Shown in pieces: positions 33,716 through 42,019 of a stretch of DNA of 64,000 nt; the stretch's first letter is position 1; every line of letters begins with the position of its first letter. A program made the translations under genes and the position numbers. The notes below the pieces were generated by a model. The model searched no databases and was not told where the DNA came from. It saw only the letters and a list, made by a program, of their open reading frames with translations. Source of the DNA: Jeongeupia naejangsanensis. GTDB lineage: Bacteria; Pseudomonadota; Gammaproteobacteria; Burkholderiales; Chitinibacteraceae. The stretch lies in NCBI RefSeq assembly GCF_016865585.1, contig NZ_JAESND010000001.1, forward strand, positions 806,001 to 870,000, written 5' to 3'.

Positions 33716-34947
33716 TGGATTACCCGAAATCCGTGCCCGGCGTGGGGCTGAAAAACGGCAAGTTCACCGACGGCAATCCGCTGGTTGGCGAAGTGGCCAG
33801 TCTTGATCCGGCAAGCTGGGCGAATGGGGTTACCGATGAAATTCTCTCGGTGATTAGCGACGGTGGATTGACGCCGAATGAGACGATCAGCACGCAATTG
33901 CGGGATGCGTTGCGGGCGAAATATGCGGATTTGACGCGTACCGGCACAGCCGGCGGCATCAGCTTCCGCAATAAGCTCATCAATGGCAACTTTGACTTCT
34001 GGCAGCGTGGCACCTCGCTGAGCGCTGCCTCCGGCATGCGTTATCTGGCCGATCGCTGGTTCAACGACGCGACCGGCTCGACCGTTGCGCCAAGTCAACA
34101 AGCGTTCACGCTCGGGCAAGTCGCGGTACCGAATGAACCGGTCAGCTATTTTCGATCTGTCGTCGCATCATCGGCTGGGGCAGCGAACTACGCCAACTTG
34201 ATTCAGCGAATTGAAGGCGTCCGCACACTGGCGGGCAAGACGGCAACTCTGACGTTCTGGGCAAAAGCCGACACCAGCAAATCCATCGCAGTCGAAGTTG
34301 CGCAAAATTTCGGATCAACCGGCTCCGCTCAAGTAAACGGGATTGGCGCACAACTGGTTGCGCTGACAACCGGCTGGCAAAAATTCACGCTTCAAATTTC
34401 AATTCCATCAATTGCAGGAAAATTGGTGTCTGGCGGTAATGATTTTCTGCAATTGCTGTTCTGGTTTGACGCGGGATCAGTCTTCGCCTCACGTGCATCG
34501 AACCTCGGCCAGCAGTCCGGCACATTCGATATTTCGCAAGTCCAGCTTGAGGAAGGCGTGATAGCAACACCATTCGAGCAACGGTCACCTCAGATTGAAT
34601 TGGCTTTATGCCAGCGATTTTACGAAAAATCCTACAATATCGCATCTATCCCCAGCGAGCTGACCCGCAGCGGCGCCGCTGTATTTATGGCGCCCTCATC
34701 AGGTGCGTCGAATGTTTCGTATTTCGCGCTGTACAAAATCACCAAACGCGGTAATGCGGCCGTGGCAATATACAATTCTGATGCTGCCAATAGCTTCGTG
34801 AGGAACACAACTTTGTCAGCGGACTGCACGTATACGGCTTTGGGTAATAACGGTCATACCGGCTTCTCTGTGAACGCATCGACCCCAACGGCAAGCGTCG
34901 CTGGGAGCGTCCTACAGTTCCAGTGGGCCGCCGATGCCGAGCTGTAA
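33715..34947 (+). CDS. Tail fibre protein 1
   Basis: A 410-aa fibre. The N-terminus ([20 protein letters not shown]) attaches to the baseplate; residues about 79-93 read [18 protein letters not shown], then a beta-sandwich-like domain with [13 protein letters not shown] and [18 protein letters not shown], the pattern of carbohydrate-binding-type fibre tips. The last residues are AADAEL. It shares both ends with fibre 2 (35514) but differs in the tip, so it may recognise a different receptor. The start overlaps the previous stop (TGATG). Confidence 0.85.
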   Translation: MDYPKSVPGVGLKNGKFTDGNPLVGEVASLDPASWANGVTDEILSVISDGGLTPNETISTQLRDALRAKYADLTRTGTAGGISFRNKLINGNFDFWQRGTSLSAASGMRYLADRWFNDATGSTVAPSQQAFTLGQVAVPNEPVSYFRSVVASSAGAANYANLIQRIEGVRTLAGKTATLTFWAKADTSKSIAVEVAQNFGSTGSAQVNGIGAQLVALTTGWQKFTLQISIPSIAGKLVSGGNDFLQLLFWFDAGSVFASRASNLGQQSGTFDISQVQLEEGVIATPFEQRSPQIELALCQRFYEKSYNIASIPSELTRSGAAVFMAPSSGASNVSYFALYKITKRGNAAVAIYNSDAANSFVRNTTLSADCTYTALGNNGHTGFSVNASTPTASVAGSVLQFQWAADAEL

Positions 34948-34960
34948 TCAGGAGCACGAA

Positions 34961-35449
34961 ATGTACAAACTGACCGACAATCCCCACCAAGTAATTCGAC
35001 TCGAAGACAGCACCACCATCCCACGCAGCCACCGCTGGTGGGGCGCCTACGAAGTGTGGCTCGCCGATGGCAATGCACCCGAGCCGGCGGTAAGCATCGA
35101 TGCACTGCGCGCCCAAGCGCTGGCCATACTCACAAACTGGGAGATCGCCGAGCGCGCCGCCGGCATGGACTACATCGGCAACCGCTGGCTTACCACACCT
35201 GCTGCTCTACAAGACATCCGCGACGCGCTGCTGGCCGGTCTCGTCCCCAATGACGTATGGATTGACACCAATCGCAATGCCGTGCCGACGACACTGGAGC
35301 AATTACAGGCATTGTGGGCCGCATGCGTGAATCGTGGTGCAGCGATTTACCAGCGCCGGCTGGTTATGGAAGCCGAAATCGCCACACTGGATCGCGCCGC
35401 GCTCGAGCAGTTTCAGCCCGGCTGGCCTGCGGCCGACAAAACGCAATAA
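34961..35449 (+). CDS. Tail fibre assembly protein
   Basis: A 162-aa protein that probably helps fold the fibres. It has YKLTDNPHQVIRLEDSTTIP at the start and a helical C-terminal half ending DRAALEQFQPGWPAAD. The start at 34961 has CAGGAG upstream. It lies between the two fibre genes. A fragment with a similar end occurs after fibre 2. Confidence 0.7.
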   Translation: MYKLTDNPHQVIRLEDSTTIPRSHRWWGAYEVWLADGNAPEPAVSIDALRAQALAILTNWEIAERAAGMDYIGNRWLTTPAALQDIRDALLAGLVPNDVWIDTNRNAVPTTLEQLQALWAACVNRGAAIYQRRLVMEAEIATLDRAALEQFQPGWPAADKTQ

Positions 35450-35471
35450 GGCCACACTCAAACCCCAAATC

Positions 35472-35497
35472 AAACCCGCGCCCGACGCGGGTTTTTT
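35472..35497 (+). terminator. Intrinsic terminator before second fibre gene
   Basis: AAACCCGCG / CGCGGGTTT with a 5-base loop and a six-T run, 16 bp before the fibre 2 start. Confidence 0.85.
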
Positions 35498-35513
35498 CGC
35501 ATGGAGACACGCG

Positions 35514-36809
35514 ATGGATTATCCAAAATCGCTGCCGGGCATCAACCTCAGAAATGGCAAGTTCACCGACGGCAACGCCCAAACGGGTGAATTGCCGAGC
35601 CGCGATACGGCGGTCTGGGCCAATTCGGTGACCGATGAATTGCTCAACGTCATCAACTCGGCCGGCTTGACCCCGACCGAGGGTAGCAACGATCAGCTCA
35701 AGCAGGCTTTGCTGGCGAAATACGCGCAACTCGCCGGCGCAAATTTCACTGGCCCCGTTTCCGGGCCGACCCCCAATGCAAGCGACAACTCAACGCAACT
35801 CGCAACGACGGCATTTGTTTCCGCTCGAATCGGTACGGCCGGGAATCTGTCGTTCCGCAACAAGATCATCAACGGCAATTTTGATTTCTGGCAGCGCGGC
35901 ACAACGATTTCCAATGTGGGCGGCTATCTGGCAGATCGCTGGCGCAACGACTGGAACGGCAGCGGCATGGCTTGGTCGCAGAGTCAGCAAGCGTTCACGC
36001 CCGGCCAGACGGCAGTTCCGGGCGAGCCGAAATTCTTCTATCGCTATACGCAGACCGTTGCCGGCTCGGGTAGCGCACTGACCTGCCTACAGCAGCGTAT
36101 CGAAGGGGTGGCGACACTGGCGGGAAAGAAAACTACTGCATCGTTCTGGATCAAAGCGGATTCCGCCCGGACGCTTTCATGCGACATGATCCAGTCCTTC
36201 GGTTCCGGCGGCACGGCCGATCTTCCCACGGCAGAGCAGTCGTTTTCCGTATCGACCACTTGGCAAAAGGTGGTGCTGACATTCGACCTGCCGTCGCTCG
36301 CTGGCAAAACCCTCGGAACGAACGATTTTGTTTGCATCCGCATCAAGTTCAACTTGAATGCCGTTCAAACCATCGACATAGCCCAAGTCCAGCTTGAAGA
36401 GGGCGTCGTTGCGACACCTTTCGAGCAGCGTCCGTTGCAAGTCGAATTGGCAATTTGTCAGCGATACTTCCAGAAAACAACCCCGTATGGGGTTGTAGCG
36501 TCCAATGGTGTCGGCCTTGGGGGTACTGCACTTATGAGCATTGTGTACATGGGGCAGTCCGGATCCAGCTCACAGCCGCTAGCACAATGGCAACTCAAAA
36601 CGGAAATGCGAATTGCGCCCAGCGTTACGCTATATAACCCAGCGGCCAGCGGTACAAGCGGTCAGTGGCGTAACGGCTCGGATAGCGCCTCATCTGCCAA
36701 CGCACGGGTGCTAGCTGCAAGTACCCGTACAGTGTCCATCGACAACAGCGATACCGCTCTTGGTGCTCAAACTTGGTACGTCCATGCATCCGCAGACGCT
36801 GAGCTGTAG
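35514..36809 (+). CDS. Tail fibre protein 2
   Basis: A 431-aa fibre, paralogue of fibre 1. Shared parts: MDYPKSLPGINLRNGKFTDG at the start, [40 protein letters not shown] and the last residues ADAEL. It has an additional short repeat after residue 75 (FTGPVSGPTPNASDNSTQLA), as in phage lambda/P2 fibre stems. The region after residue 320 is unlike fibre 1, which points to a second receptor specificity. Confidence 0.85.
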   Translation: MDYPKSLPGINLRNGKFTDGNAQTGELPSRDTAVWANSVTDELLNVINSAGLTPTEGSNDQLKQALLAKYAQLAGANFTGPVSGPTPNASDNSTQLATTAFVSARIGTAGNLSFRNKIINGNFDFWQRGTTISNVGGYLADRWRNDWNGSGMAWSQSQQAFTPGQTAVPGEPKFFYRYTQTVAGSGSALTCLQQRIEGVATLAGKKTTASFWIKADSARTLSCDMIQSFGSGGTADLPTAEQSFSVSTTWQKVVLTFDLPSLAGKTLGTNDFVCIRIKFNLNAVQTIDIAQVQLEEGVVATPFEQRPLQVELAICQRYFQKTTPYGVVASNGVGLGGTALMSIVYMGQSGSSSQPLAQWQLKTEMRIAPSVTLYNPAASGTSGQWRNGSDSASSANARVLAASTRTVSIDNSDTALGAQTWYVHASADAEL

Positions 36810-36824
36810 TCAAACTAAGTAGCA

Positions 36825-37005
36825 GTGGAAAACCGCCGCCAACGCCTTCGTGCCGATGACGGTGCAGCTGGCGATTGCGATCAGCGATGCGATCGCCGTG
36901 CTCGACAAGCGCGCGTTCGGAAATGCCGAACACCACCGGCTGGCCGCTGCGGCGGCGAACGATCCGCTGGCTTACGACTTCAGCACAGGCTGGCCGCAAG
37001 GCTGA
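36825..37005 (+). pseudogene. Fragment of a second fibre-assembly gene
   Basis: The frame reads TAANAFVPMTVQLAIAISDA and ends DPLAYDFSTGWPQG before a stop at 37003-37005. It has no start or ribosome-binding site. It looks like the C-terminal part of a DUF4376-type fibre-assembly protein left after fibre-cassette exchange. Confidence 0.5.
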
Positions 37006-37037
37006 GCACCTCAGCCCCGATCCACGATTGAGATCAT

Positions 37038-37059
37038 CCCGCACCTGGCGGGTTTTTTT
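37038..37059 (+). terminator. Intrinsic terminator before holin-like gene
   Basis: CCCGC / GCGGG with a 5-base loop and seven T, 17 bp ahead of the holin-like gene. Confidence 0.8.
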
Positions 37060-37076
37060 ACGCCCGAGGAGGGGGT

Positions 37077-37421
37077 ATGTCCGAGCATCAAACCATTGCC
37101 AGCGCCGAAACCTGGCGCTGGGTTGCCCCCGTTGCCGGGGCCGTTTTCGGGGCGATCACCTTTGTCGCCCGCGCCGATGCCATGCCGTGGTGGCAGCGCA
37201 TCGTCCTTCTGGTCAGCTCGGCTGCCGGCGCGGCACTCGCCGGTACCGGCGCCGGCGAGTATCTGCACATCTCGCCGGGGCTGACCGGCGTGCTGGCCTA
37301 TCTGACCGGGGTGCTGATGCTGCCGCTGACGCAGTCGATGATTGCACTGGTCAGCGATCTGCCGTGGCTGCGTGCACTGATCGAACGCCGGCTCGGTGTT
37401 GATCTGAACAAGCCCCGTTAG
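37077..37421 (+). CDS. Putative holin
   Basis: A 114-aa protein with three hydrophobic segments (about residues 16-31, 39-58 and 68-94: VAPVAGAVFGAITFV, IVLLVSSAAGAALAGTGAGE, LTGVLAYLTGVLMLPLTQSMIAL) and a charged C-terminus (ERRLGVDLNKPR). Size and position before the endolysin gene fit a holin that opens the inner membrane. It has GAGGAGGGGG upstream. Confidence 0.75.
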   Translation: MSEHQTIASAETWRWVAPVAGAVFGAITFVARADAMPWWQRIVLLVSSAAGAALAGTGAGEYLHISPGLTGVLAYLTGVLMLPLTQSMIALVSDLPWLRALIERRLGVDLNKPR

Positions 37422-37540
37422 GCACCGCTCACCTCCCTGCCTGCAGTGCTGCTCAACGATCGCACCAGTTCGTACGGTCCGCATTTCGTCCGCCTTGCCG
37501 GCAGAGCGACACCGCAATGACCGGCTCTCCCCAAAAACTC

Positions 37541-37565
37541 GCCCCGCCTTTGCGGGGCTTTTTTC
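37541..37565 (+). terminator. Intrinsic terminator before endolysin gene
   Basis: GCCCCGC / GCGGGGC with CTTT loop and six T, 14 bp before the endolysin start. A degenerate copy is at 26995-27018. Confidence 0.88.
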
Positions 37566-37578
37566 TTTTGGAGCTTCC

Positions 37579-38067
37579 ATGCCCCGAATTTCCATCACCG
37601 AGGCCGGTGGCGCGAATGTGCTGGCGTTTCTGGACATGCTCGCCGCCAGCGAAGGCACGGCCGGCATCGGCGACGACGGCTACGACGTTATCGTCGGCAG
37701 CACGCCGCCCTCGCCCAGGCTGTTTGCCAGCTATGCCGATCACCCGCGCATGCTGGTCGATCTGCCGCGCCTGGGCATCAAATCCAGTGCGGCCGGCCGC
37801 TACCAGATCCTGGCGCGCTACTACGATGCGTACAGCCAGCAGCTGGGCCTTTCCAACTTCGGCCCGATCAATCAGGACCGGATTGCGCTGCAGCTGATCC
37901 GCGAATGCAAGGCGCTCGACGATCTCCGTCGCGGTTACATCGCCACGGCGATCCGCAAGTGCCGCAGCCGCTGGGCCTCGCTGCCCGGTGCCGGTTACGG
38001 CCAGCACGAGCATGCGCTGGAGACCCTGCTGGCGGCCTACCGTGCGGCAGGCGGAGTTTCGGCATGA
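37579..38067 (+). CDS. Endolysin, lambda R-type transglycosylase (GH104)
   Basis: A 162-aa enzyme that cleaves peptidoglycan glycan strands. It aligns along its whole length with lambda R: AFLDMLAASEGT (catalytic Glu25), GYDVIVGSTP, HPRMLVDLPRLGIKSSAAGR, QDRIALQLIRECKALDDL and WASLPGAGYGQHEH. No signal peptide, so it needs the holin. The start at 37579 has TTGGAG ahead. It overlaps the next gene by ATGA. The N-terminal domain of the protein at 27029 is a close copy. Confidence 0.93.
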   Translation: MPRISITEAGGANVLAFLDMLAASEGTAGIGDDGYDVIVGSTPPSPRLFASYADHPRMLVDLPRLGIKSSAAGRYQILARYYDAYSQQLGLSNFGPINQDRIALQLIRECKALDDLRRGYIATAIRKCRSRWASLPGAGYGQHEHALETLLAAYRAAGGVSA

Positions 38068-38621
38068 GCCGAGCCGAGATGCTGCTCGGCACCCTGGTCG
38101 TGGTACTGCTGGCGGTGCTGACGCTGGGCTGGGCGCTCTGGCCCGCTCCCCGACCGGCATTGCCCGCCAGCACGGCAGTCCGGCAGGCCGACGGCAGCCT
38201 CGTCGCCGCGCAACGTGCGCCCACCGCAGCCGAAGTCGCCAAAGCGCCCCACGCAATCCCGCGCGGCCTGCGCGAGGAACGCCGGATCAGCGCCACCATC
38301 AGGCCCAAACCGGTGGCTTCTGCCGCCGATGCCGATTGCCCGCCGACGACGGTCGATCTGTCGCTGGTCCGCGATGGCGATATGCGCCGGGTCATCGTCA
38401 GTTCGCCGGATGGCGAAGTAACCACGGCCACCGATCTGGTGTTCGCGCCTTCTCCGCCAGCCCGTCCGTGGGCCGCCGGGCTCAGCTACGATCCGGTTGC
38501 CAGGACCGGCGGTGCCTGGCTGGAGCGCGATGTGGCGCGCCTGCGCGTCGGTATCGAGGTCAGCCAGACCGAAGACCGCGCGGGGCTGAACGGCAGGTTC
38601 CGCGTCGGCTGGGTCTTCTAG
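38064..38621 (+). CDS. Lysis-cassette membrane protein, possible spanin
   Basis: A 186-aa protein with an N-terminal membrane segment (MLLGTLVVVLLAVLTLGWAL) and a periplasmic rest (VDLSLVRDGDMRRVIVSSPDG; GAWLERDVARLRVGIEVSQT). Directly coupled to the endolysin (ATGA), it stands where Rz-type i-spanins are found, but it lacks the long coiled coil of Rz. A spanin-like or other lysis accessory role is inferred from position. Confidence 0.6.
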   Translation: MSRAEMLLGTLVVVLLAVLTLGWALWPAPRPALPASTAVRQADGSLVAAQRAPTAAEVAKAPHAIPRGLREERRISATIRPKPVASAADADCPPTTVDLSLVRDGDMRRVIVSSPDGEVTTATDLVFAPSPPARPWAAGLSYDPVARTGGAWLERDVARLRVGIEVSQTEDRAGLNGRFRVGWVF

Positions 38622-38798
38622 ATACCGACCGTTCTGCACGGGAAACATCGGCGGGACGCGGGTCTGCCAAGGATGGACAAGGCTTTTTCGCTTGTGTACA
38701 TTGCGGCTTACTTTACCCATACCGGTTTGCTGGCTGCGCGTCCCCGACTCTGGCCCCAGAGCAGCAACGCCGACCCGCACACCGCACCGCAGAGAACC

Positions 38799-38826
38799 CC
38801 GATGACACGCTGCGCATCGGGGTTTT
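38799..38826 (+). terminator. Intrinsic terminator at the end of the tail locus
   Basis: CCCGATG / CATCGGG with a 10-base loop and four T, between the tail locus and proQ. Confidence 0.65.
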
Positions 38827-38863
38827 GCGTTTGATACGCCGACGCAGTGCCACAGGAAGCACC

Positions 38864-39463
38864 ATGACCGAGCCCTTGAACCGCAAACAGAAAATGGCCG
38901 AAGAACGCAAAGTCGCGTTCGCCATGCTGGCTGAGCACTGGCCGGCCGTGTTCGACCTCAAGCAAAGCAAGCCGCTGGCACTCGACACGCGCGACCGTTT
39001 GAAGGCCGAATGCGAGACCAAGGGTCTGGACGCCGACAAGGTGGCCCGCGCGGTCTTCCTGTGGGTCCGCCGCCCGGCGTATCAGGCCGCGATGGCCGCC
39101 GGTGGCCAGCGCTACGCGCTGGACGGCACGCCGACCGGCGAAATGACTGCAGAACAGCAGGCGCACGCTGCCGCAGCCTCGGCCGCCATCCAGGCCCGGA
39201 TCAAGGCAGCCAACGAGGCCCGCATTGCTGCGGTCCGCGAAACACGTCGCGCCGAGCAGGAAGCGCGTCGCGAAGAACGTGCCAAGCAGGCACCGAGACC
39301 GCGCCCGACCGGCCCCAAGCCGGACGCAAAGGGCAAACCGGCAGGCAAATCGACCCGTCCGGCCCAATCGCGCAACGCCAAGCCGCAGGCACCGAAGCAG
39401 GACAAGCCGTTGCCGGACAGCGCGATGGCCAATGCACTGGCCGCGGCACTCGGCCGCAAGTAA
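38864..39463 (+). CDS. proQ: ProQ/FinO-family RNA chaperone
   Basis: A 199-aa RNA-binding protein. Residues 15-100 are the FinO domain (AFAMLAEHWPAVFDLKQSKP, LDTRDRLKAE, AVFLWVRRPAYQAAMAAGG, RYALDGTPTGEMT). The C-terminal half is a basic Ala/Lys/Arg/Pro-rich tail (APRPRPTGPKPDAKGKPAG), common in betaproteobacterial members. ProQ proteins bind structured 3' ends of mRNAs and small RNAs. The start has AGGAAG ahead. It probably marks return to chromosomal backbone. Confidence 0.9.
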   Translation: MTEPLNRKQKMAEERKVAFAMLAEHWPAVFDLKQSKPLALDTRDRLKAECETKGLDADKVARAVFLWVRRPAYQAAMAAGGQRYALDGTPTGEMTAEQQAHAAAASAAIQARIKAANEARIAAVRETRRAEQEARREERAKQAPRPRPTGPKPDAKGKPAGKSTRPAQSRNAKPQAPKQDKPLPDSAMANALAAALGRK

Positions 39464-39493
39464 GCCCCAGCGGCCGGCTTTTGCCGGCCGTTT

Positions 39494-40324
39494 TCATTCC
39501 TCGGCGGCCGGTTTGCGCACACGCGTGCGCACCTTCACCACCGACACATCCAGATCGAGGTGGCGCAGCATTTCGATCGCGACCTGATCGCGATCGTTGT
39601 CGACGCAGATCATGTGGTAGCTGTTCTCCAGCAGCACCATCCGCGCCATCCCCCCCATTTCCCGCACCAGAAACTCGGCCGACCGCGGGCTGGTAAGATC
39701 GTCCTCGCGGGCGTGGATGATCAGCGTCGGACTTCGGATCGCATCGAGCCCCTTGGCCACCCAGCGCCGCAGCCGGTCGACCTGCTTGATGCACGCCAAT
39801 GGCACCCACGGATAGTGGAAGTCGTCGCCGCGCTCGAACTTGGCCTTGACGATGCTGCGCACCAGATCGTTCTTGACGCCGAAAGGCTCTTCCTCGGCGA
39901 TTTTCATGCTGCGGGCGAAGTACGGAATCCGGTAGACGATGTGGCGGAAAATCCAGTACCACGGTGTCGCCCAGCCATCGAGAAACACCGGCGGTGCCAG
40001 CAGCACCAGCTTGCCCGACGGCTGCGCGATCCGCTTGATCGCTTCGACCGAAATCAGCGAGCCGAGGCACATGGCGACGACGTGCAGCGTCTCATGCTGT
40101 GCCGCCAGCTCGCGGTAGCGCGCCTCGACCGTGTCGACCCAGTCCTCGGCCCTCACGCCGAGCAGGTCTTCGGGCTTGCCGCTGTGGCCGGGCAGCGTCA
40201 GCGTGTGCGCCTCGACACCGGCACGCTTGAGGATCTTGTGCAGCGAGCCGAGGTCGTACTGCGTGCCGCCGAGTCCGTGAACCAGCAGCACCCCGACCGC
40301 ATTGCGCGCTTCGGCGGTGTCCAT
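39494..40324 (-). CDS. Alpha/beta hydrolase with Cys nucleophile
   Basis: A 276-aa carboxylesterase-like protein. VLLVHGLGGTQYDLGSL forms the oxyanion region. The nucleophile elbow reads VVAMCLGSLIS, so Cys86 takes the place of the usual Ser. Acid and base fit REDDLTSP and NSYHMICVDNDRD. The start at 40324 (MDTAEARN) follows the upstream stop by 4 bp with AAGG ahead; a longer frame to 40354 overlaps the upstream gene. It resembles carboxylesterase Est30-like enzymes, but the Cys recalls dienelactone hydrolases. It is cotranscribed with the MASE1 gene. Confidence 0.82.
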   Translation of the reverse strand: MDTAEARNAVGVLLVHGLGGTQYDLGSLHKILKRAGVEAHTLTLPGHSGKPEDLLGVRAEDWVDTVEARYRELAAQHETLHVVAMCLGSLISVEAIKRIAQPSGKLVLLAPPVFLDGWATPWYWIFRHIVYRIPYFARSMKIAEEEPFGVKNDLVRSIVKAKFERGDDFHYPWVPLACIKQVDRLRRWVAKGLDAIRSPTLIIHAREDDLTSPRSAEFLVREMGGMARMVLLENSYHMICVDNDRDQVAIEMLRHLDLDVSVVKVRTRVRKPAAEE

Positions 40325-40328
40325 CGGC

Positions 40329-41615
40329 TCAGCCTTGCTCGACGGCGTGTTCATCGAGTCGAAGCAGACCGCCAACGCGGTAAACGGTATCGTCGAAATC
40401 GATGACCGGCGCGCCGATGTCCTGCAGCACAACGTAGTCGTTGTAGCCGGTCAGAAAGCGGAAACGTTGCGTGAGCGCGTTGACGTCACCGTTGCCGCGC
40501 TGCTCGGCGTAGGCGGCAACGCGCGCGCGGTCGTCCGGGTGCACGCGATCGAGAAACGCCGCCAGCGTCGGCAGATCGGCCGGCGCGAGGCCGAGCAACT
40601 CGTCCAGCGACCCGGCCCAGACGGCGTTGCCATTGCGCGGGTCGACCTCGTACATCAGCTGGTGCGTTCCGAGCAGCATGCCTTCGGATCTCACCTTCCA
40701 CGCCAGCGCCTCGCGCAGCGCTTCGTCCCGGCTGGCATTCATGGCCGCCATCAGCAAGCCCAGGAGCGCCGCCGCCCCCAGATACAGCTGGACCTCGAGC
40801 AAGGGGTTGCCGAGCAGGCCGGTGGAGGCAGCAAACGGCCCCTCGCCCTGATAGGTATTGAGCCCGGCAATGCCGGCCAGCACGACCAGCGCCAGCGTCA
40901 TGCCACGACGCTGCCAGGCCATCGCGATCAGCACGACGAACAGCAGCGGCAGGTAGGACAGCTCGTACTTGGTCGATTCCAGCACCATGGTGGCAGTCGG
41001 ACCATCGAACGCCAGTTGGGCCGAAACGATCAGCGCGACGAAACCCAGTATGCCCTGCCATGCCACCCGACGCGGCGCGCCCGCCGAACGCGCCGGATGA
41101 AACCCGGCCCACGCGATGACCAGTGGCGCACCGATCAGCGCACCGACGCCGTCCGAAATCGCAAAAACCATCGGGTTCAGTCTGGCCGAGACAAAACCGA
41201 AACCGTGCAGCCCGGCGATCGATACATAAGCACCCGCAACGCAGCCGACGAGCACCAGCAGCACGAACCTGAACAGGCTGGCCGGCTGGGTCAGCGAAGC
41301 CGGCTCGTCCACCCTGCGCCGCCATGCACCGGCAATGCCGGCCATGATCAGCAGGTTGATCACCGACAGCAGCAGCGACACCGCCAGCGGCCGGCCGTGC
41401 AGCAAGGCAATGCCGGTGTGCAGCACCACCGTCACCAGCGCCCAGACCGGCCACTGCCGGTACGGTGCCAGCATCAGCGTCCCCAGCAGGATGCCGGCGG
41501 CCGGCCAGACGATGGTCGAATGCGTGACCGGATCGCGCGTGCTCATGCTGAACAGCGCAAGCAGTCCATAGACGACGACGAAAAGGAAAAGTCGGGGCAA
41601 CGAAGGCATGCGCAT
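40329..41615 (-). CDS. MASE1-PAS membrane sensor without output domain
   Basis: A 428-aa protein (start at 41615 or 41609; longer frames lack a good site). The N-terminal 290 residues are a MASE1 domain with eight or so membrane segments: STIVWPAAGILLGTLML, VINLLIMAGIAGAW, ISDGVGALIGAPLVIAW are typical. After a helix (EALREALAWKVRSEGMLLG) comes one PAS domain (LMYEVDPRNGNAVWAGSLDELLG ... HPDDRARV). MASE1 proteins usually end in a GGDEF, EAL or kinase domain; none is present here. It may act with another protein. Confidence 0.82.
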   Translation of the reverse strand: MRMPSLPRLFLFVVVYGLLALFSMSTRDPVTHSTIVWPAAGILLGTLMLAPYRQWPVWALVTVVLHTGIALLHGRPLAVSLLLSVINLLIMAGIAGAWRRRVDEPASLTQPASLFRFVLLVLVGCVAGAYVSIAGLHGFGFVSARLNPMVFAISDGVGALIGAPLVIAWAGFHPARSAGAPRRVAWQGILGFVALIVSAQLAFDGPTATMVLESTKYELSYLPLLFVVLIAMAWQRRGMTLALVVLAGIAGLNTYQGEGPFAASTGLLGNPLLEVQLYLGAAALLGLLMAAMNASRDEALREALAWKVRSEGMLLGTHQLMYEVDPRNGNAVWAGSLDELLGLAPADLPTLAAFLDRVHPDDRARVAAYAEQRGNGDVNALTQRFRFLTGYNDYVVLQDIGAPVIDFDDTVYRVGGLLRLDEHAVEQG

Positions 41616-42019
41616 GCGGTATCTACCGGTAGTGGAATCGCCCGTCGCCATCGGGGCAACGCGGATCTTTTGAAGATGGCCAGTCTCGTGGCAAACAGCA
41701 ACAATTTTCGCGTAAAACGGGCTTTGCCATGCAAAACGCGCCAAATCGTGACCGTATGCCGAAGGCTTGCCAAGCGGCACATTCACGTTTCATCGCCACC
41801 GACCCGGCTGCGCACCGCACCGCCCGTCTGGTCACTCACCCGCGCCGCTGTACCCGCCGTTACCTGATCGTACGTATTTCTCCGGTGTCCACGTCAGCGC
41901 AAGCGGTCGTCGCGCGTTTTAGCAATGGCCGGATCGCGTCAGCATGACGATGCGACCACGGTGCGCTCCCCCGTCATGGCGGGCAGCACTTACACCGCAC
42001 ACTGCGAGAGACCCAGACG
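41616..42019. other. Divergent intergenic region before the NRPS gene
   Basis: No credible gene is seen. This stretch of 404 bases contains the control region for both the leftward MASE1 gene and the rightward NRPS gene. Confidence 0.45.

Larger units (their letters stand above)
18967..38621. mobile_element. Mu-like tail-only locus (tailocin-like)
   Basis: Order: S24 repressor (leftward), operators, small early gene, primase-helicase, Q-like regulator, late promoter, then Mu-type tail terminator, sheath, tube, tail chaperone, tape-measure-position gene, N, P, gp45-gp48, two fibres with an assembly gene, holin-like gene, endolysin and spanin-like gene. No terminase, portal, protease, capsid, integrase or transposase is present. 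The region is almost gap-free, so this is either a domesticated phage-tail bacteriocin or a prophage that lost its head block. Confidence 0.8.
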
